From assembly GCA_015698045.1 (NCBI GenBank), contig BLAL01000012.1:1054001-1118000 (forward strand): DNA of 64,000 nucleotides, in the 5' to 3' direction. The notes beneath the pieces are model-generated. The model saw nothing but the letters and a program-made list of their open reading frames with translations. It was not told the origin of the DNA and did no database searches. The DNA is from Rhizophagus clarus (Eukaryota > Glomeromycota > Glomeromycetes > Glomerales > Glomeraceae). Position 1 is the first letter of the stretch, and each line of letters begins with the position of its first letter. The translations under genes were made by a program, and so were the position numbers. This document shows, in pieces, positions 34,743-46,661 of the stretch.

Positions 34743-35470
34743 ACCAACTCAGGAAAAAAAAATCAATCTGTGAAAAGGAAAAAACTTATAAAAAGAACTG
34801 ACCTACAACAAAGAAAAAGAAGTCTTAACTGATCTACTACAAAAAGAGAAACTAAATTACCTAAAAAGTAAAAATCTGGAATTAACCTACAAAAAAAAAG
34901 TCTTTGAAGCATCTTACAAAAAAAAAAAAGAATGAACTAACTCACAAAAAGAAAAGAAACCTGAACCTGATCTTTAAAAAGAAAAAGACTCTCACCCTAT
35001 AAGAAAATTAAACAAAAAAAAGAAATATTAACTTCAATATAAAAAAATTATCTTTAACGAAAAAAAAATATATTTACAAAAGAAAGGGGAGCGAGATGCA
35101 TGGGTGAAAAATGAATAATAAAAATAAAAAAAAATTTTTAACGAAGTTGGAGAAAATAAAAAGAAATAAAAATAGTGAATAAAAATAGGGAATAAAAAAT
35201 AGAAAGAACCAATAACGAAACTTTTTTATAAAAAGTGGAAAAAAAAAAATTTTTTTTTTAAAAAGGAGGGGTTGGAATAAAGAGTAGAATAGAAAGAAAA
35301 AATTTGTTATTTTTTATTAAAAAAAAAGGAGCAGTGGGTGAGAAGAAAATCAAGAGAAAAAAAAATTTTTTTTTAGAAGAAAGGTAGAAGGAGAAGAGAA
35401 AAAAAAAATATGGGAAATAAAAAAAGGAGGGTATAAATAAAAAATGGGGAAGGAAACAAAAAACGTGTCA
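34743..35470. repeat. Purine-rich A-tract block (right flank of hAT)
   Basis: Repeated words AACCTACAAAAAAAAAG, ACTCACAAAAAGAAAAG and similar at about 30-40 bp spacing, then G/A-rich sequence. It is the same class as the sequence left of 29357. On the minus strand the words read as T-tract plus GTAG or GTGAG, similar to degenerate splice acceptors. Confidence 0.5.
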
Positions 35471-35959
35471 TAACAAAACAATAATTACGTGATCACGTGT
35501 TATGATACCTGATACGAAATGACAATAAATTATTAAGTTTAAAAATTCCGTATAAATTCCGTATAGGCATATACATTCCGTATATATTAATTTTTTTGAA
35601 AAAATGTTCAAAATGAATTGTGTATTAAATATATGGAATTGCTATACAGAATCTACAAAAACGTATGATAATTGTATATGAAACGCATCATTTTCATATA
35701 CAGATTTCTTATAGGATTACAGTTCTTCAAATAATGAAAACCAGGTTTTCAATGTACTTGTGAGAATATAAGTTCAAAAATAGAACCTTACATATATTGT
35801 TTTTTATGGCAATTACCCTAGTATATTGGATTAATCTGTCAACCAGTTAAATCAATACACTGAATCATAATTCAGTAAATACATTGGCATTTGTAATTCC
35901 CAACTCCTCTTTGAACATGAACTCTTGTTTTTTTAATAAAACTTTTTATTATATACATA
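35471..35959. other. AT-rich region with repeated TCCGTATA words
   Basis: ATTCCGTATA occurs several times between 35548 and 35590. CCTATAAGAAATCTG-type sequence near 35700 is inverted relative to CCTATAAAAAAATTGG near 28775. No gene is seen. Confidence 0.4.
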
Positions 35960-36718
35960 CAGTGTGTAATGAAAAAAGTTGCCGTCCTGAAAATAATTTT
36001 TTTTTGTATAATAAACATTAAAATGCTTTCATTTTTGCACCCCACATATTTTATTTGGCTTATTACTATTCTATTAAAGTCATTCATATACAAAAAAGGG
36101 TCGTCAATTTGCATTTTCTCTTAACAATACCTTATAAATATATGTTATACAAAATTAAAGTCTGATCTCAAATTGTTTATCATTATTTCTCAATATTAGT
36201 CCAATGTCACTTATTTAACAAAAAAAAAATATATCAGGGGTAAGTATTTCTCTTCATATTATTGGATGTAATTTCAAGAGTTCAAATAAATAAATATTTT
36301 TAAGTATAATTAAAATAATTACCCGTTTAACTAAGAATTTTGCTATAATATGCAAGATAATGATCTGTAGCTTATTAAAAGGAGAAAACACTTTTATCAT
36401 ATAACAAATGACCATTTTTATGTAAGAATATTGCAGGAATGGCATTTTTTACTATAAAATTCATTTACAGTAAAGATTAATATCCATATCATATTATTAA
36501 CTGAAGGTTGAGGCTATTTTATAGCAAAATACATAAAGATTTTGCATATAAAAAAAAAGTGAAATGAATTTATTTTAAAAAAAATATCTGTAGAACAACT
36601 ATTTTAAAGAGTTTGTATTTGATAATATATCTATCAAGCTCTCTAATAAAAATAGTTTATTCAATTATCTTGTGTAGTCGTTACTTTTTATCATGGCAAC
36701 TTTTTTTGTTACACACTG
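35960..36718. mobile_element. Non-autonomous TA-flanked element (CAGTGTGTAA TIR)
   Basis: Left end CAGTGTGTAATGAAAAAAG plus TTGCC, right end the complement of CAGTGTGTAACAAAAAAAG plus TTGCC. TA lies on both sides (35958-35959 and 36719-36720). Length is 759 bp with no transposase frame. The TA target site and short TIR fit a deletion derivative of a Tc1/mariner element. Confidence 0.82.
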
Positions 36719-37011
36719 TAACCTTTAAAACAAATATATACTCAGTATTTTGGTCTGTTCTGCAAGTTGCTTAGAGCACAAATGAGGTTTAGAACACCGT
36801 TTTTGATTTATTCAACTTTTTCAATTTCGTTAAAATTGACCTATCCTTTTTTGAATATGATTGGCAAAAAATAATTCGCTCATATGTAAAGTCAAAAACA
36901 ATGTTCAAAATCTACTTTTTTCCCCTAAGTAAACTTGCAGAGCAGGTTGAAATACACTTATTTTATGATTTTCAAGTTCACAATAATTTTAGTTTATAAA
37001 AAATTTATTAA
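36719..37011. other. Short spacer between two MITEs
   Basis: About 290 bp of moderately AT-rich sequence between two elements. No gene seen. Confidence 0.4.
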
Positions 37012-37477
37012 GGGGAGCGTGTAGGCACGTGATTTTTAATATGACTATCGTGGCGCAAAAAATTGAAGTATTTGTAAAAAAAATTTCAAGATAATTATGT
37101 ATTTTTACAAGAGAAAAACATGTAAAAGTTATTGAAGAACTATAAATTGAACTTATTTTACATATTCAAAATCTTTTAATATAAAACCTTATTAAAAACA
37201 GTCTGTTTTTATTATTGGAAGTTTCATAAAGAGATTCGGAAGTTTCATTAAGCGATTCTGAATTTTTTTGGAACTTCTTTTGATATTTTCTCTAAAATAT
37301 AATATTTAAGTCTAAATAAAAACTTTACCTTGTAAATTTCTAGGTATTAACGAGTGAGAAATTGACTCTTTCTTTAACTGTTAATATTTAACAACTTTAC
37401 AATATTTAACATAAAAGTATTAGACTGTACAAAAAATATTTGTGTCAATAGTACAAATCACGTGACTACATGCTCCC
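37012..37477. mobile_element. MITE with TTAA flanks
   Basis: Left end GGGGAGCGTGTAGGCACGTG plus ATTTTT, right end the complement of GGGAGCATGTAGTCACGTG plus ATTTG. Each is flanked by TTAA (37008-37011 and 37478-37481). It is 466 bp and non-coding. TTAA duplication is the piggyBac hallmark, although a TA duplication with an A-initial TIR cannot be excluded. Confidence 0.7.
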
Positions 37478-37481
37478 TTAA

Positions 37482-38243
37482 ATCATAACAATTTTAAATC
37501 ACGTGATTCTACCCCGCTTTAACGCACCCCTTGATTTGGCTATTATGCTTTTTTTTGTTTAGTCATTATTGGTTAAATTAAAATTTATTTATATGTTTTT
37601 ATTTTTTATTTTGTTTTTATTAAAAATTATTTCTGTTACACAATGATGTTGAGATTATCTTATCTTATAAATAATTTAGAGTTAAACGCCAGATCAGCGC
37701 CAGATCTAAACTTAAAAGTTAAGACGATTTAGACGATTATCAGCAAATTTATGTTGTGGGAAAAAAAATAAAAAAAAAATATTTTTTTAGTTGCTTCCCG
37801 GTAATTGGCGTTATACTAATCCTAATGATGATGATGATGATAATAATAATAATTAACATAACAAACAGATAATAAAAAAAATTGCGTGTAACGCTGATTC
37901 GATATTTATACAGGTTAATTTAAAATTTCTGAATTGGGGAACGCATGATCTGCGTCAGTTCTGCGCCTGATCTATACTAGATTGTTAAGACCGTTGATTA
38001 CCAATCAATAAAATAATTAATTTTAACTCCAGGTACCGGCGGTTCAGGCGTTTGCTCGAATTTAATTGAAGGACTATTTTAAATGAATGATTAAAAGTTT
38101 TAAGCAAATATCACCAAGTAAGATTTATTTAATGAAAATGGTAATTCCTACCCTTTTCTGATCGAATTAAAAAATCATTATATAAATTTATTTATACAGT
38201 TATTTATACATATATAATTTACATAGTAGATTTATATTAAATA
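37482..38243. other. Intergenic region with 45-bp direct repeat
   Basis: GCGCCAGATCTAAACTTAAAA plus GTTAAGACG at about 37697-37727 recurs as GCGCCTGATCTATACTAGAT plus TGTTAAGACCG near 37963-37994. A related CTGTGCCAGTTCTGTGCCTG lies at about 44068-44087. ATGATG/ATAATA runs are near 37823-37850. No gene. Confidence 0.45.
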
Positions 38244-39653
38244 TTAAAAATAAAGCTCTCGAACATCATCATCATAACTAATTCTAAAATCCTCAATAAC
38301 ACCCAATTCAATATACTTCTTAAATATATTCATATTTTCTTCATTTATATATAAACTCTCTTTATGAAAATCACCCATAACGATAGCAAAAGAAAGTAAC
38401 CTTTGTCGTGGTATATAATTAGCCCAACTTACAATAAAAGATTCCAATTCCTTTGGTAGCAATTTTTTTGATCCCGCATAATACCTGTAATTCAAGATTA
38501 TTTCGGAAATATTTTCATGTGAAACAATCTCTTTCAGCGCCTCCGTTTCTCCCAATAATTTACCTCCACAATAAATTTCAATACTTTTTAAGTATTTACA
38601 ACTTTTAAGAATTATTTTTAACATTTCCAATTCTGAATTTAATGAAATATTATTATAACTTGAATATTTACTTACACCCGCATATAATTCTTTTAAATTT
38701 TTTCCGTTAATTTCTAAAAATCTTGCTAACGCTTCATTATTTGGACGTAAATATTGAAATTTTAAAATTTGTAATCGGGGAAAACTAACATATGATAATT
38801 TGTCAAAATCGATAAAATCACTTTCACCATAAAATAATAATTTAAGTTCTTGTAAATTGGAGAATTTAGCAATAAATGATAATGACATATAATTGGAATC
38901 AATAAGATTTAATTTGATTAAAGTATTCGGAAGTTTTCTTACTAAAGGGGAATAATCTTGATGTCTACTATCATATTGTGACAAAATAAAATGTTTTAAA
39001 TTTTTCTGAGCAGAAACTAAATTTGTTAATCCATCCGAAATACCACAATACTCATCATTCTTTATGTTGATTAGTGAGATATTATGACATATGTGTGATA
39101 GTTGATAAAATATTTTGGCCGAAATACCCGAGCTACAATATAATTCTGAGAGGTTTTCCAAACAATCCTTTGCTTCAGGATAAAGGGTAAAATTTGGTAT
39201 ATCGCATTCATATGGAGATATGTCTAATCTCTTTAATACACTGATCTGACTCATGAACATTTCACATATTTCATGTACCACAATATTTGCACTATTACTA
39301 AGAAATTGTGGGGGAATAATTTGTTGAAATATTAAAAGTTCCTTAGTCTTTCGTTGAACGTGGTTAATTGATAGGACTTTACAAAATGAAGCATAATTGA
39401 AAATTGGAAATTTTGTGGTTGGGGTTAAAATATTGATTCCATTCTTAGATAAAATTTCTTTTGATTTGGTTGGAAGGCAAGAAACTAAAGTATTAAAGTG
39501 TGAAATATTATATTTACGACTGTTTCTCCAAAACATTCTCACTGAAACCGCACACCAATGACGATTAACTAATATGCATGAATGCAAAGTAAATCCACCA
39601 TCATCTAAATATTCAAAAATCTCTTCCAAGCAATCAACAGGAATTTGAGACAT
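38244..39653 (-). CDS. F-box/LRR-like protein, 469 aa (group A)
   Basis: Starts MSQIPVDCLEEIFEYLDDGG, with the F-box core SCILVNRHWCAVSVRMFWRN. It is collinear with the gene at 20223-21707 through the entire leucine-rich part (LKHFILSQY, NLQELKLLFYG, RLQILKFQYL, LKELYAGVSK). Relative to that paralogue it lacks about 20 residues between ISLNS and ELEMLKIILKSC, an in-frame loss of roughly one leucine-rich unit. This could change substrate specificity. Intronless. Probable SCF adaptor, substrate unknown. Confidence 0.88.
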   Translation of the reverse strand: MSQIPVDCLEEIFEYLDDGGFTLHSCILVNRHWCAVSVRMFWRNSRKYNISHFNTLVSCLPTKSKEILSKNGINILTPTTKFPIFNYASFCKVLSINHVQRKTKELLIFQQIIPPQFLSNSANIVVHEICEMFMSQISVLKRLDISPYECDIPNFTLYPEAKDCLENLSELYCSSGISAKIFYQLSHICHNISLINIKNDEYCGISDGLTNLVSAQKNLKHFILSQYDSRHQDYSPLVRKLPNTLIKLNLIDSNYMSLSFIAKFSNLQELKLLFYGESDFIDFDKLSYVSFPRLQILKFQYLRPNNEALARFLEINGKNLKELYAGVSKYSSYNNISLNSELEMLKIILKSCKYLKSIEIYCGGKLLGETEALKEIVSHENISEIILNYRYYAGSKKLLPKELESFIVSWANYIPRQRLLSFAIVMGDFHKESLYINEENMNIFKKYIELGVIEDFRISYDDDVRELYF

Positions 39654-41459
39654 TATTTTTAAATAATAATAATAATATCGAACGAAGAAGGCTTAAATTC
39701 TTTTTAAAATGAAACTATTAATTCATCAATTCATTATTGTGTTGATTGTGTTACAAACATAGATGTCATATGGTCTTATTTAGCCTCCTGTTACACGCTT
39801 GATGTCGATCTTCGCGGGTTACCGATCTGATGCGAAATAAATTTTCCCAACGAGAAAAAAATAATTTTTTGACTATCCAATAATGTTCCATGTCCATATA
39901 AATTTTGAACTTTATTTTTTTTATTCTAATTTCTCCGGCTCGACAACTTTCACTTCCACAAATTAAACAAATTCTTTTCAACCTGAGCGTGATTATATTT
40001 CAATTGAAAGTAATTTTAAATGAAACTATGAAACTTTAATAAAATAAGTTTTATATTTAACTTTTTACAATGTTGTCGAATACTCTTTGTTTAATAAATA
40101 TATCAATAATAAATTACACAGGTACACTTTAATTTACATATGTGTTGTATTTAATAAACTATTATGTTACGGTGTTCGAGTTCACAATTTCAGTATTTGG
40201 AATATTGGTTGGACTATAATAATGATATATAATATAAAATATCCATTACTACAAAATAAATGCATATATCACTAACAAATGGTTTACTGTAATACTAGAT
40301 TCACACATAGAAAGATTATTGGACAACTAATATTAGAATCACGTGATTTGCAGAGTACATGCCGACATAATAAAATTTAACTGTGATTATTGTTACAATC
40401 AATTAAAAAATTTTTTTTTTATTGAATTTTTTGATTTGTTTCTGAATAGATCCAGGAGTAGTCACGCAAAATTATTTTAAGATGAGTGGCTGAAGGATGG
40501 AATCATGAGAGGTTTTATTTTTTTTTTTTTTTTTTTTTTTTAATTTAAACACATTCGAATACTAAGAAAACAATATTCTTTTAAATTAGTACTCAATTAT
40601 ATTTAGTTTTTAAATGGTTAGCTGAGTAAGAGAATTTATTTATTTATTTATTTATTTATTTTAGTATTATGACAAGTTAGTAAAGAGAAATTTTATTTTT
40701 TTTATCAAATGAAATCATAATACTAAATCACGTGATATAAAAATCTTTTACTATCATATCAAAAATAGGCGCTAGTTAGTTTCTTTAGACGTAATCCTGT
40801 TTGCCCCTTTTTTATTTTTCCTTCATCCATTATTTGGGTTTGGATGGGTATATTACTGGTATATTAACCTATTACTAGCTCTTTGTGTAGGTTCCACATC
40901 TTTTGGGGTGCGGTTTTTCAGTAGAAAATTTAGTGGCCGATAATCGCTGGTTTTTGCGGGGTTTGCATACATTCGTCAGATTGATTTATAGGATACCTTA
41001 ACCCGTTTTCTTATTCTGTTTCCATGTTTGTATGGCTGTCTGTCCTAACATCAAATAAATAAATAAAATAAATATTGCATCTTATCAGTATTATCTACAT
41101 TATATTTTTTTTCTTATATTTGAAGTGGATAAATTTGATATAATGAAAATAATATCTATTTATTATAAATATATATTATTTTTTTATATTTTTTATTTAA
41201 TAATAATAATAATACACGTGTCAATTATTGGCGCTATTAACTTATCGCGCTAAGTAAAACCCGAATTTATTTTACCTATTTTAAAATTACTCCGATCGTA
41301 TTTGACTCAAATAAAAAAAAAGGTCGATAAATAATATCATATAATAAGATTAGACAACAAAAGGAATGTACCAAGTGCGATAAGTACGGTGTCCGAATTA
41401 AAGTTACCTTAATTATTTAAGATAACAAAGAATCGTGTAACAAGTACAAAAGAAATATC
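39654..41459. other. Intergenic region with long T-run and possible retroposon
   Basis: Contains a T-run of about 23 at 40519-40541, a TTTA microsatellite at 40634-40661, and a less AT-rich segment at about 40775-41050 that ends in an ATCAAATAAATAAATAAAA tail (about 41050-41073). A minus-strand 71-codon frame (39981-39766) with one CxxC motif has no family match and is not called. Confidence 0.4.
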
Positions 41460-41627
41460 AGGTTAACGCTATCTTTAGATTAGAAACGCGCTATAATAAG
41501 AAGATAATTTAAATTTAAATAAAACAATACGTGCATATACAGTATTATCATTTGCTTTCAATCAAGTTCGTAACCGAATAACCGAGTGTTGCTTGATGAA
41601 ACATAAGACCATAAATATTTCTTGAAT

Positions 41628-41635
41628 TATAAATA
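41628..41635 (+). promoter_or_regulatory. TATA-box-like motif
   Basis: TATAAATA followed by GGGGC, about 300 bp upstream of the small frame at 41933. The intervening leader is C/A-rich, then poly-A rich, unlike the surrounding intergenic sequence. Suggestive of a real transcription unit. Confidence 0.35.
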
Positions 41636-41932
41636 GGGGCTGAGATTGATTCTCAACATCTTGGAAAAGCAAATTAAAAACTTATTATCACTACAGCTTC
41701 TTTAAACCCCAAAGATACCCCAAAAAACACAAAAAAAAAAAAAAAAATACAAATACAAATAAAGAAAAAAAAAGTATATATAAATAAATAAATAAAATTG
41801 AATACCCATCTTTACATTTACTTTTTTTTTTTTTCTAAAACCTCTCTTTACATTACTTTTTTCGTTTTCTTTTCTTTTCTTGATAAAATAAAAGCCAAAT
41901 AAATAAAAAAGAAAAACTTTTTTTTCCTGAAA

Positions 41933-42142
41933 ATGGTTTTAATCTTACATGATGAATTGATCTCATCACAAGAATTACATCTTTTATTGTCAAATCCACC
42001 TCATCATCTCACGTTGTCAATTACAGAACTAACCATCCGAAAATTCCAAAAGAGAAGTGAGCAAGAATTACTTCCAATTACGATAATTCAGGTCATGTTA
42101 CAGATAGTGAAAAGGATATTACTATCCCCAGGCCACAATTAA
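41933..42142 (+). CDS. Small hypothetical ORF, 69 aa
   Basis: The frame begins MVLILHDELISSQELHLLLS and has no domain I recognise. It follows a plausible TATA box and leader. Another frame over the second half reads SNYDNSGHVTDSEKDITIPR to the same region, so the annotated frame may be shifted or spliced. The following 300 bp contain the 38-bp minisatellite. Treat as a possible gene or relic. Confidence 0.3.
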   Translation: MVLILHDELISSQELHLLLSNPPHHLTLSITELTIRKFQKRSEQELLPITIIQVMLQIVKRILLSPGHN

Positions 42143-42463
42143 AATAGTAAAATGATTGTGTTATAAAACCATTTGCGAAACTTTGCAAGCTATCTTTAAT
42201 CTTTTCCTTCCAACTTCATATTTTTCCTTTCACACACTTTTTCTTATGATATGTAAGTCTATAAGTTTTAAGGGTAAATTAATAAAAAAAAAGGTTAGAA
42301 ACAAGTATAAAATAGTGAGAAAAAAAGGTTGATAATTTTCTTCTGTGAGCCAATCACTTCTATAAAATTTCTTTGAATAACGAAAGAAGATACGTAATTG
42401 GTTCCTCTTCCAGAACTAAAAATGAACATTACATTCATCCTACAGATATTACATTGTGCCCTT

Positions 42464-42692
42464 GCGGGGAGGGTTATCCCACGCTTTATCACACACACTT
42501 TTGCAGGGAGAGTTATCCCACGCTTTATCACACACACTTTTGCAGGGAGAGTTATCCCACGCTTATCACATTTCTCTTGCGGGGAGGGTCATCCCACGCT
42601 TATCACACACACTTTTGCGGGGAGGGGTATCTCACGTTTACCACATTTCTCTTGCGGGGAGGGTCATCCCATGCTCATCACATTACACTCAC
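42464..42692 (+). repeat. 38-bp minisatellite, six units
   Basis: Units start at 42464, 42503, 42542, 42579, 42617 and 42654, with GCGGGGAGGGTTATCCCACG then TTATCACACACACTTTT (or CACATTTCTCTT). Two 3' variants alternate. All plus-strand frames stay open through it, giving repetitive HTFAGRVIPRF-like peptides. Markedly GC-rich for this contig. Confidence 0.95.
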
Positions 42693-42699
42693 AAAAAAA

Positions 42700-42812
42700 A
42701 AATACCGAATCTTTTAAAACATATTTGTTATACTTGCCTTTATTCATTTTTGTTGAAACAAATCCAAGTACTACGAAAGTAGTCACAGCATGATGTTAAA
42801 AAAAGAAAAAAA

Positions 42813-42843
<31 letters not shown>

Positions 42844-44279
42844 AAGGAACGAACTTATAAAATAAATGTAAAGGTGAAATTTTTTTTATTTTCTTTTGAA
42901 ATAAATCTGAAAAAAAAAATTATTTAAAACTATATACAGTATATGATGAAACACGAAATATAGTAAACCGGTCATGTAACAGATTATGCAAGTTGACAAA
43001 TATGTTTATGTCCCTCAGGAAAGCGAATGCACTACTATAATTATGTATAAATAATAACAATACAATAATCGATAAAATTTTCTCATGAATACAGTTATTA
43101 ACGAAGAAGATATTATTTACAAAAAAGCAGATTTAGATAATATTTTTTATTTTTACATGGACAGAATTAGATAATGAATAGAGACAAGTTCATGTTCGCC
43201 GGGATAATAATGTGGTTCGAATATATCCAAAAGATACATAGTAATCAATCACATGTCTGAATAGAATATGTTAACAGAGTGTATAGTAATATTTGCAGAC
43301 ACCCCGGGAACACATTGAGGATTATTTTAGTCGAAATGGTGACATCAATCTAGTAATAACGAAAAAATTATGTTGCCTACGTACGTTGATATTTTTGCTG
43401 CGATCGTATCAAGCTATCAATTAATTCTTTCAAAAGAAGTGACATCGTTCTCAGCTATTTTCTGATGAAATGTGATCCCACATCTTTGAGATTTATATGT
43501 AGTAGGACATGTGAGACTAGAATTCATAGTGAATAATATGAAAGAATTCGTCTACTGGTGCTCACACATTATATCGTGTGAATCCATGTTTTCATTACAT
43601 TTTGAGAGAAAGTAGGAATAAATTAGTTCGTGCACAAAGAAGACTTATCTTAGATAATATTTTATTGCTCCCACACTTCTTGTTGTCATCATGTAATACT
43701 TTTTTTGTACGGAATGTCTAAATTTCTATCCACCTACTCCACTAATAGACTCTGATTCTTGTTTTCAACTTATTTTGAAATAATTTTAATTATTCTCATT
43801 TCATCAACCTAATTTACTAAATTATACAAATTAAAACTAGAACATGTATGGGGACGAAGTCTCCCCAATTAATTTTTTTTTTTTTTTTTTTTTAATTAAC
43901 TGTTTGCATTTTTTATTAACTCTAACTTCTATTATAACAATTGATACATAGATTATATGGAATTGGAATCTCTATCCCTATGTTATAAAAAAATTCCTAT
44001 ATACCGGTAATATTATTTAGATTATCGTGTATGAATAAATTTGAATTTTGTGATATGTGATCCGCCTGTGCCAGTTCTGTGCCTGCAATGATTTGATCGG
44101 TAGCAAAAAATCTTTTGATAGTTGATAATTATGAAAATTTATAATAATTTATTACAATTTATTTATTAATAAAATACACAATTTATTATTTAAATAACTT
44201 TTTTCATATCTTGATAATCTCCTTTGAAATATATATTGCATAATTGGCTTGTCCATCCACCATTAATAATTTTGTGTCT
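42700..44279. other. Intergenic region, no gene seen
   Basis: Contains an ATT trinucleotide run (about 42824-42843), a T-run at 43868-43892 and many short low-complexity patches. No frame with family features on either strand. Confidence 0.4.
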
Positions 44280-45600
44280 AGTGAAAATTCGAAAGTCTCA
44301 AAACTTTCAAAAAGAAAGAAAAATTAATAAATGTTTCTATTTAAATTTTTAGTTGCGAAATTCACCATTTCAGAGTTCTGAAATCTTCAATTTTATTTTT
44401 GATATTCTAAAAAAAAAAGCCGCTCTTTCCTCATAAATCTTCTTCAGGATTTAACTAGATTGATTTTTCGGTAAACTTGAGTTTCTCCAGATTTTTTAAA
44501 TCTTATGATTTAACCGTAGCTAAGAATACTTTCCTTCCAAAATTTACAAAAAAAGAAATATAGAGAAACGTAAATAAGCATTTCTAATTAAAAAAAAAAG
44601 TAATAATAAAATTAATGTTTCGCAATACTTGTTGCGAAATTAACTAATTTCGACATTGCATCATCTTGAACCCGATATTAACAAAAAAAAACACCAATAA
44701 ATAAAAAGTTCAAAAAGAAAATCATAGTTAGTTTGCAACATCTAATAAACTTACCTATGGTGAATCAAAATCCGTGTTTTATCAGATTAAAATTTTAAAT
44801 ATGAACTCCCAAAAGAAGATATAGAGTGGAGATTAAAGAGTTTATAAATGAGTAATGAAAACATTTTAATCCATTAACCTGCAAATACTACTCACACCAT
44901 ATGTGAATAACAATTGTCAATTACCACCAAATTCTTATATCCAAAAAAAAAATGTTAGTAACCATTCGTTAGGAAATGGTCAAAGAAATAAAAATCAAAA
45001 TTTTACCACTTACCGAATTCCTATATCCAGAGTTTCAAGGACAGATTCCGTGTCCAGATACTTGAAGAATTTCCTGAAGAATAAAAAAAATTTTTTTATC
45101 AAAACCCAAGTTCAAAGAGATCCCAAGGAAACGTCTAAAAATAAAAAAAATAAAAAAATAAATAAACAAACGTTCGTAAATAGCCAGTCACCTAAAAAAA
45201 AAAGAAAGAAAAAGCAATTTTGTCAAAGTAAAGATTAAAAAAACATCAAAAACTTACCAAAAATTGTCAAATATGCTTCAGGTCTTCAGTAAATCATGTG
45301 GATAATGGAAATGATCACGAAACCATATGCATTTAAAAAAAGAAGAAAATGAAACGTTAAAATACATTTTGTTAATTTCAATTAAAAAAAAACTTCAGTT
45401 CCCTTACCGAAATCCTGCACTTCTAAAAATCCAAAGTATTGGGTATTTAAAAAAAAATGAAATCCAGTTTCTTCAAACTTTGACCAATTTTCTACGAAAT
45501 AATAAAAAATGTTAAAAACGTTTTTTAACAATTTCTTTTATGTTTAACTTCTTTTCTATAAAAAAATGAAGCTTTTAAAAAGAAAACTTGCCAGGAGATG
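44280..45600 (-). other. A-rich block with probable minus-strand mini-exons
   Basis: Minus-strand candidates include an exon at 45073-45014 (60 nt, acceptor TTCTTCAG, donor GTAAGT, reading KFFKYLDTESVLETLDIGI in phase 1). Another is at 45422-45408 (15 nt, acceptor TTTTTAG, donor GTAAGG, reading EVQDF in phase 1). Further GTAAGT donors lie at 45252-45257 and 44751-44756. Both mini-exons are multiples of three and end TTCG before the donor. Neither a start exon nor a known product was found, and the frames on the plus strand here are A-tract artefacts. Confidence 0.35.
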
Positions 45601-46661
45601 TCCGATTACTTTGAAGTTCAATATTGACGTGGTGGGTGATCGAAAAGCAATTGTCAAAATTTATCCATCGAGATTAACTATAATTCATTAGTAAAATTAA
45701 CCAGTAAAAGGTTTATTACAATACAGACATTTTCGTATCAATGTCTTATTTGAAATAAATAATTTTGTTCGTATATTTACTATTTTAAAATTATGATTAG
45801 AATGTGTTACAAAAGCAACATTTTAACCAAAAGTATGATCAAATGTTCCAATTTTGAAGGTATGCCATTGTTTGACATTTGTTTTTTAGCAAATTCGCAT
45901 GTCACATATATGCAGCGGAAGATGATACTTTAATAATAAATATAGTGAATCAATTCAAGAGTATAATTTATTATTTATGAGCGATTTTAAATATTTACCG
46001 TAATGATACTTTTTTTTAAAAAAGATCAATTGATTAAAGCAAAATCAAAATATTTTAATGATTTCTTTAATCACTTCTTTTAACATTGTCTTATACGCTT
46101 ATACAACACAATTAATATCTTATATTTTCAACAAGTTTAAAAGCAAATTACCGTAAACTTTAATAAAATACTATTTGATGCAAAAAGTTTTTACATCCTA
46201 TAATAACACTGTATATGAGATGCGAATTCCATCATTTTGTCAGGTACGAGTTATAATTAATCTATTACTACTTTTGTAAAGTTATTGACAACATAATCAT
46301 ATTAATCCCTGGCCAAAAATAGAACGACCTATTAATAATCAGTAACATTTGTTATACGCAAAATGTGAGAAAGACGGAGATAAGTCCGTAGAAATTTGAT
46401 TCGTGATACCAAGTTCGCAATTGATATCATGATACTTACCCCTGATCTCCATGCATAAAATGATCCAAGTCATCCAATGATTTAAATACTTACATAAATG
46501 TCGTCATACGTAACATATGTAGTACGTTATTACTATGCTCCGCAAAGGTGATACGACAGATATTTATGTATTTAATAAACAAGGTTGTAACACGTACAGT
46601 TATTTAAGTCTTCTAATCTTTGGTAGTTTGGAAGATAAAAATTATTGTCCAAAAAAAAAAA
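45601..46661. other. Intergenic region upstream of F-box gene
   Basis: No gene seen. The last 150 bp before 46662 carry CGTCATACGTAACATATGTA-type palindromic words and probably hold the promoter. Confidence 0.4.

Noticed and set aside
36254-36445. 63-codon minus-strand frame inside a TA-flanked element
   Set aside because: Hydrophobic low-complexity translation with no transposase motif. The element is non-autonomous.
44903-45515. Plus-strand poly-N/poly-K frames
   Set aside because: They reflect A-tracts. Splice-like signals are on the other strand.
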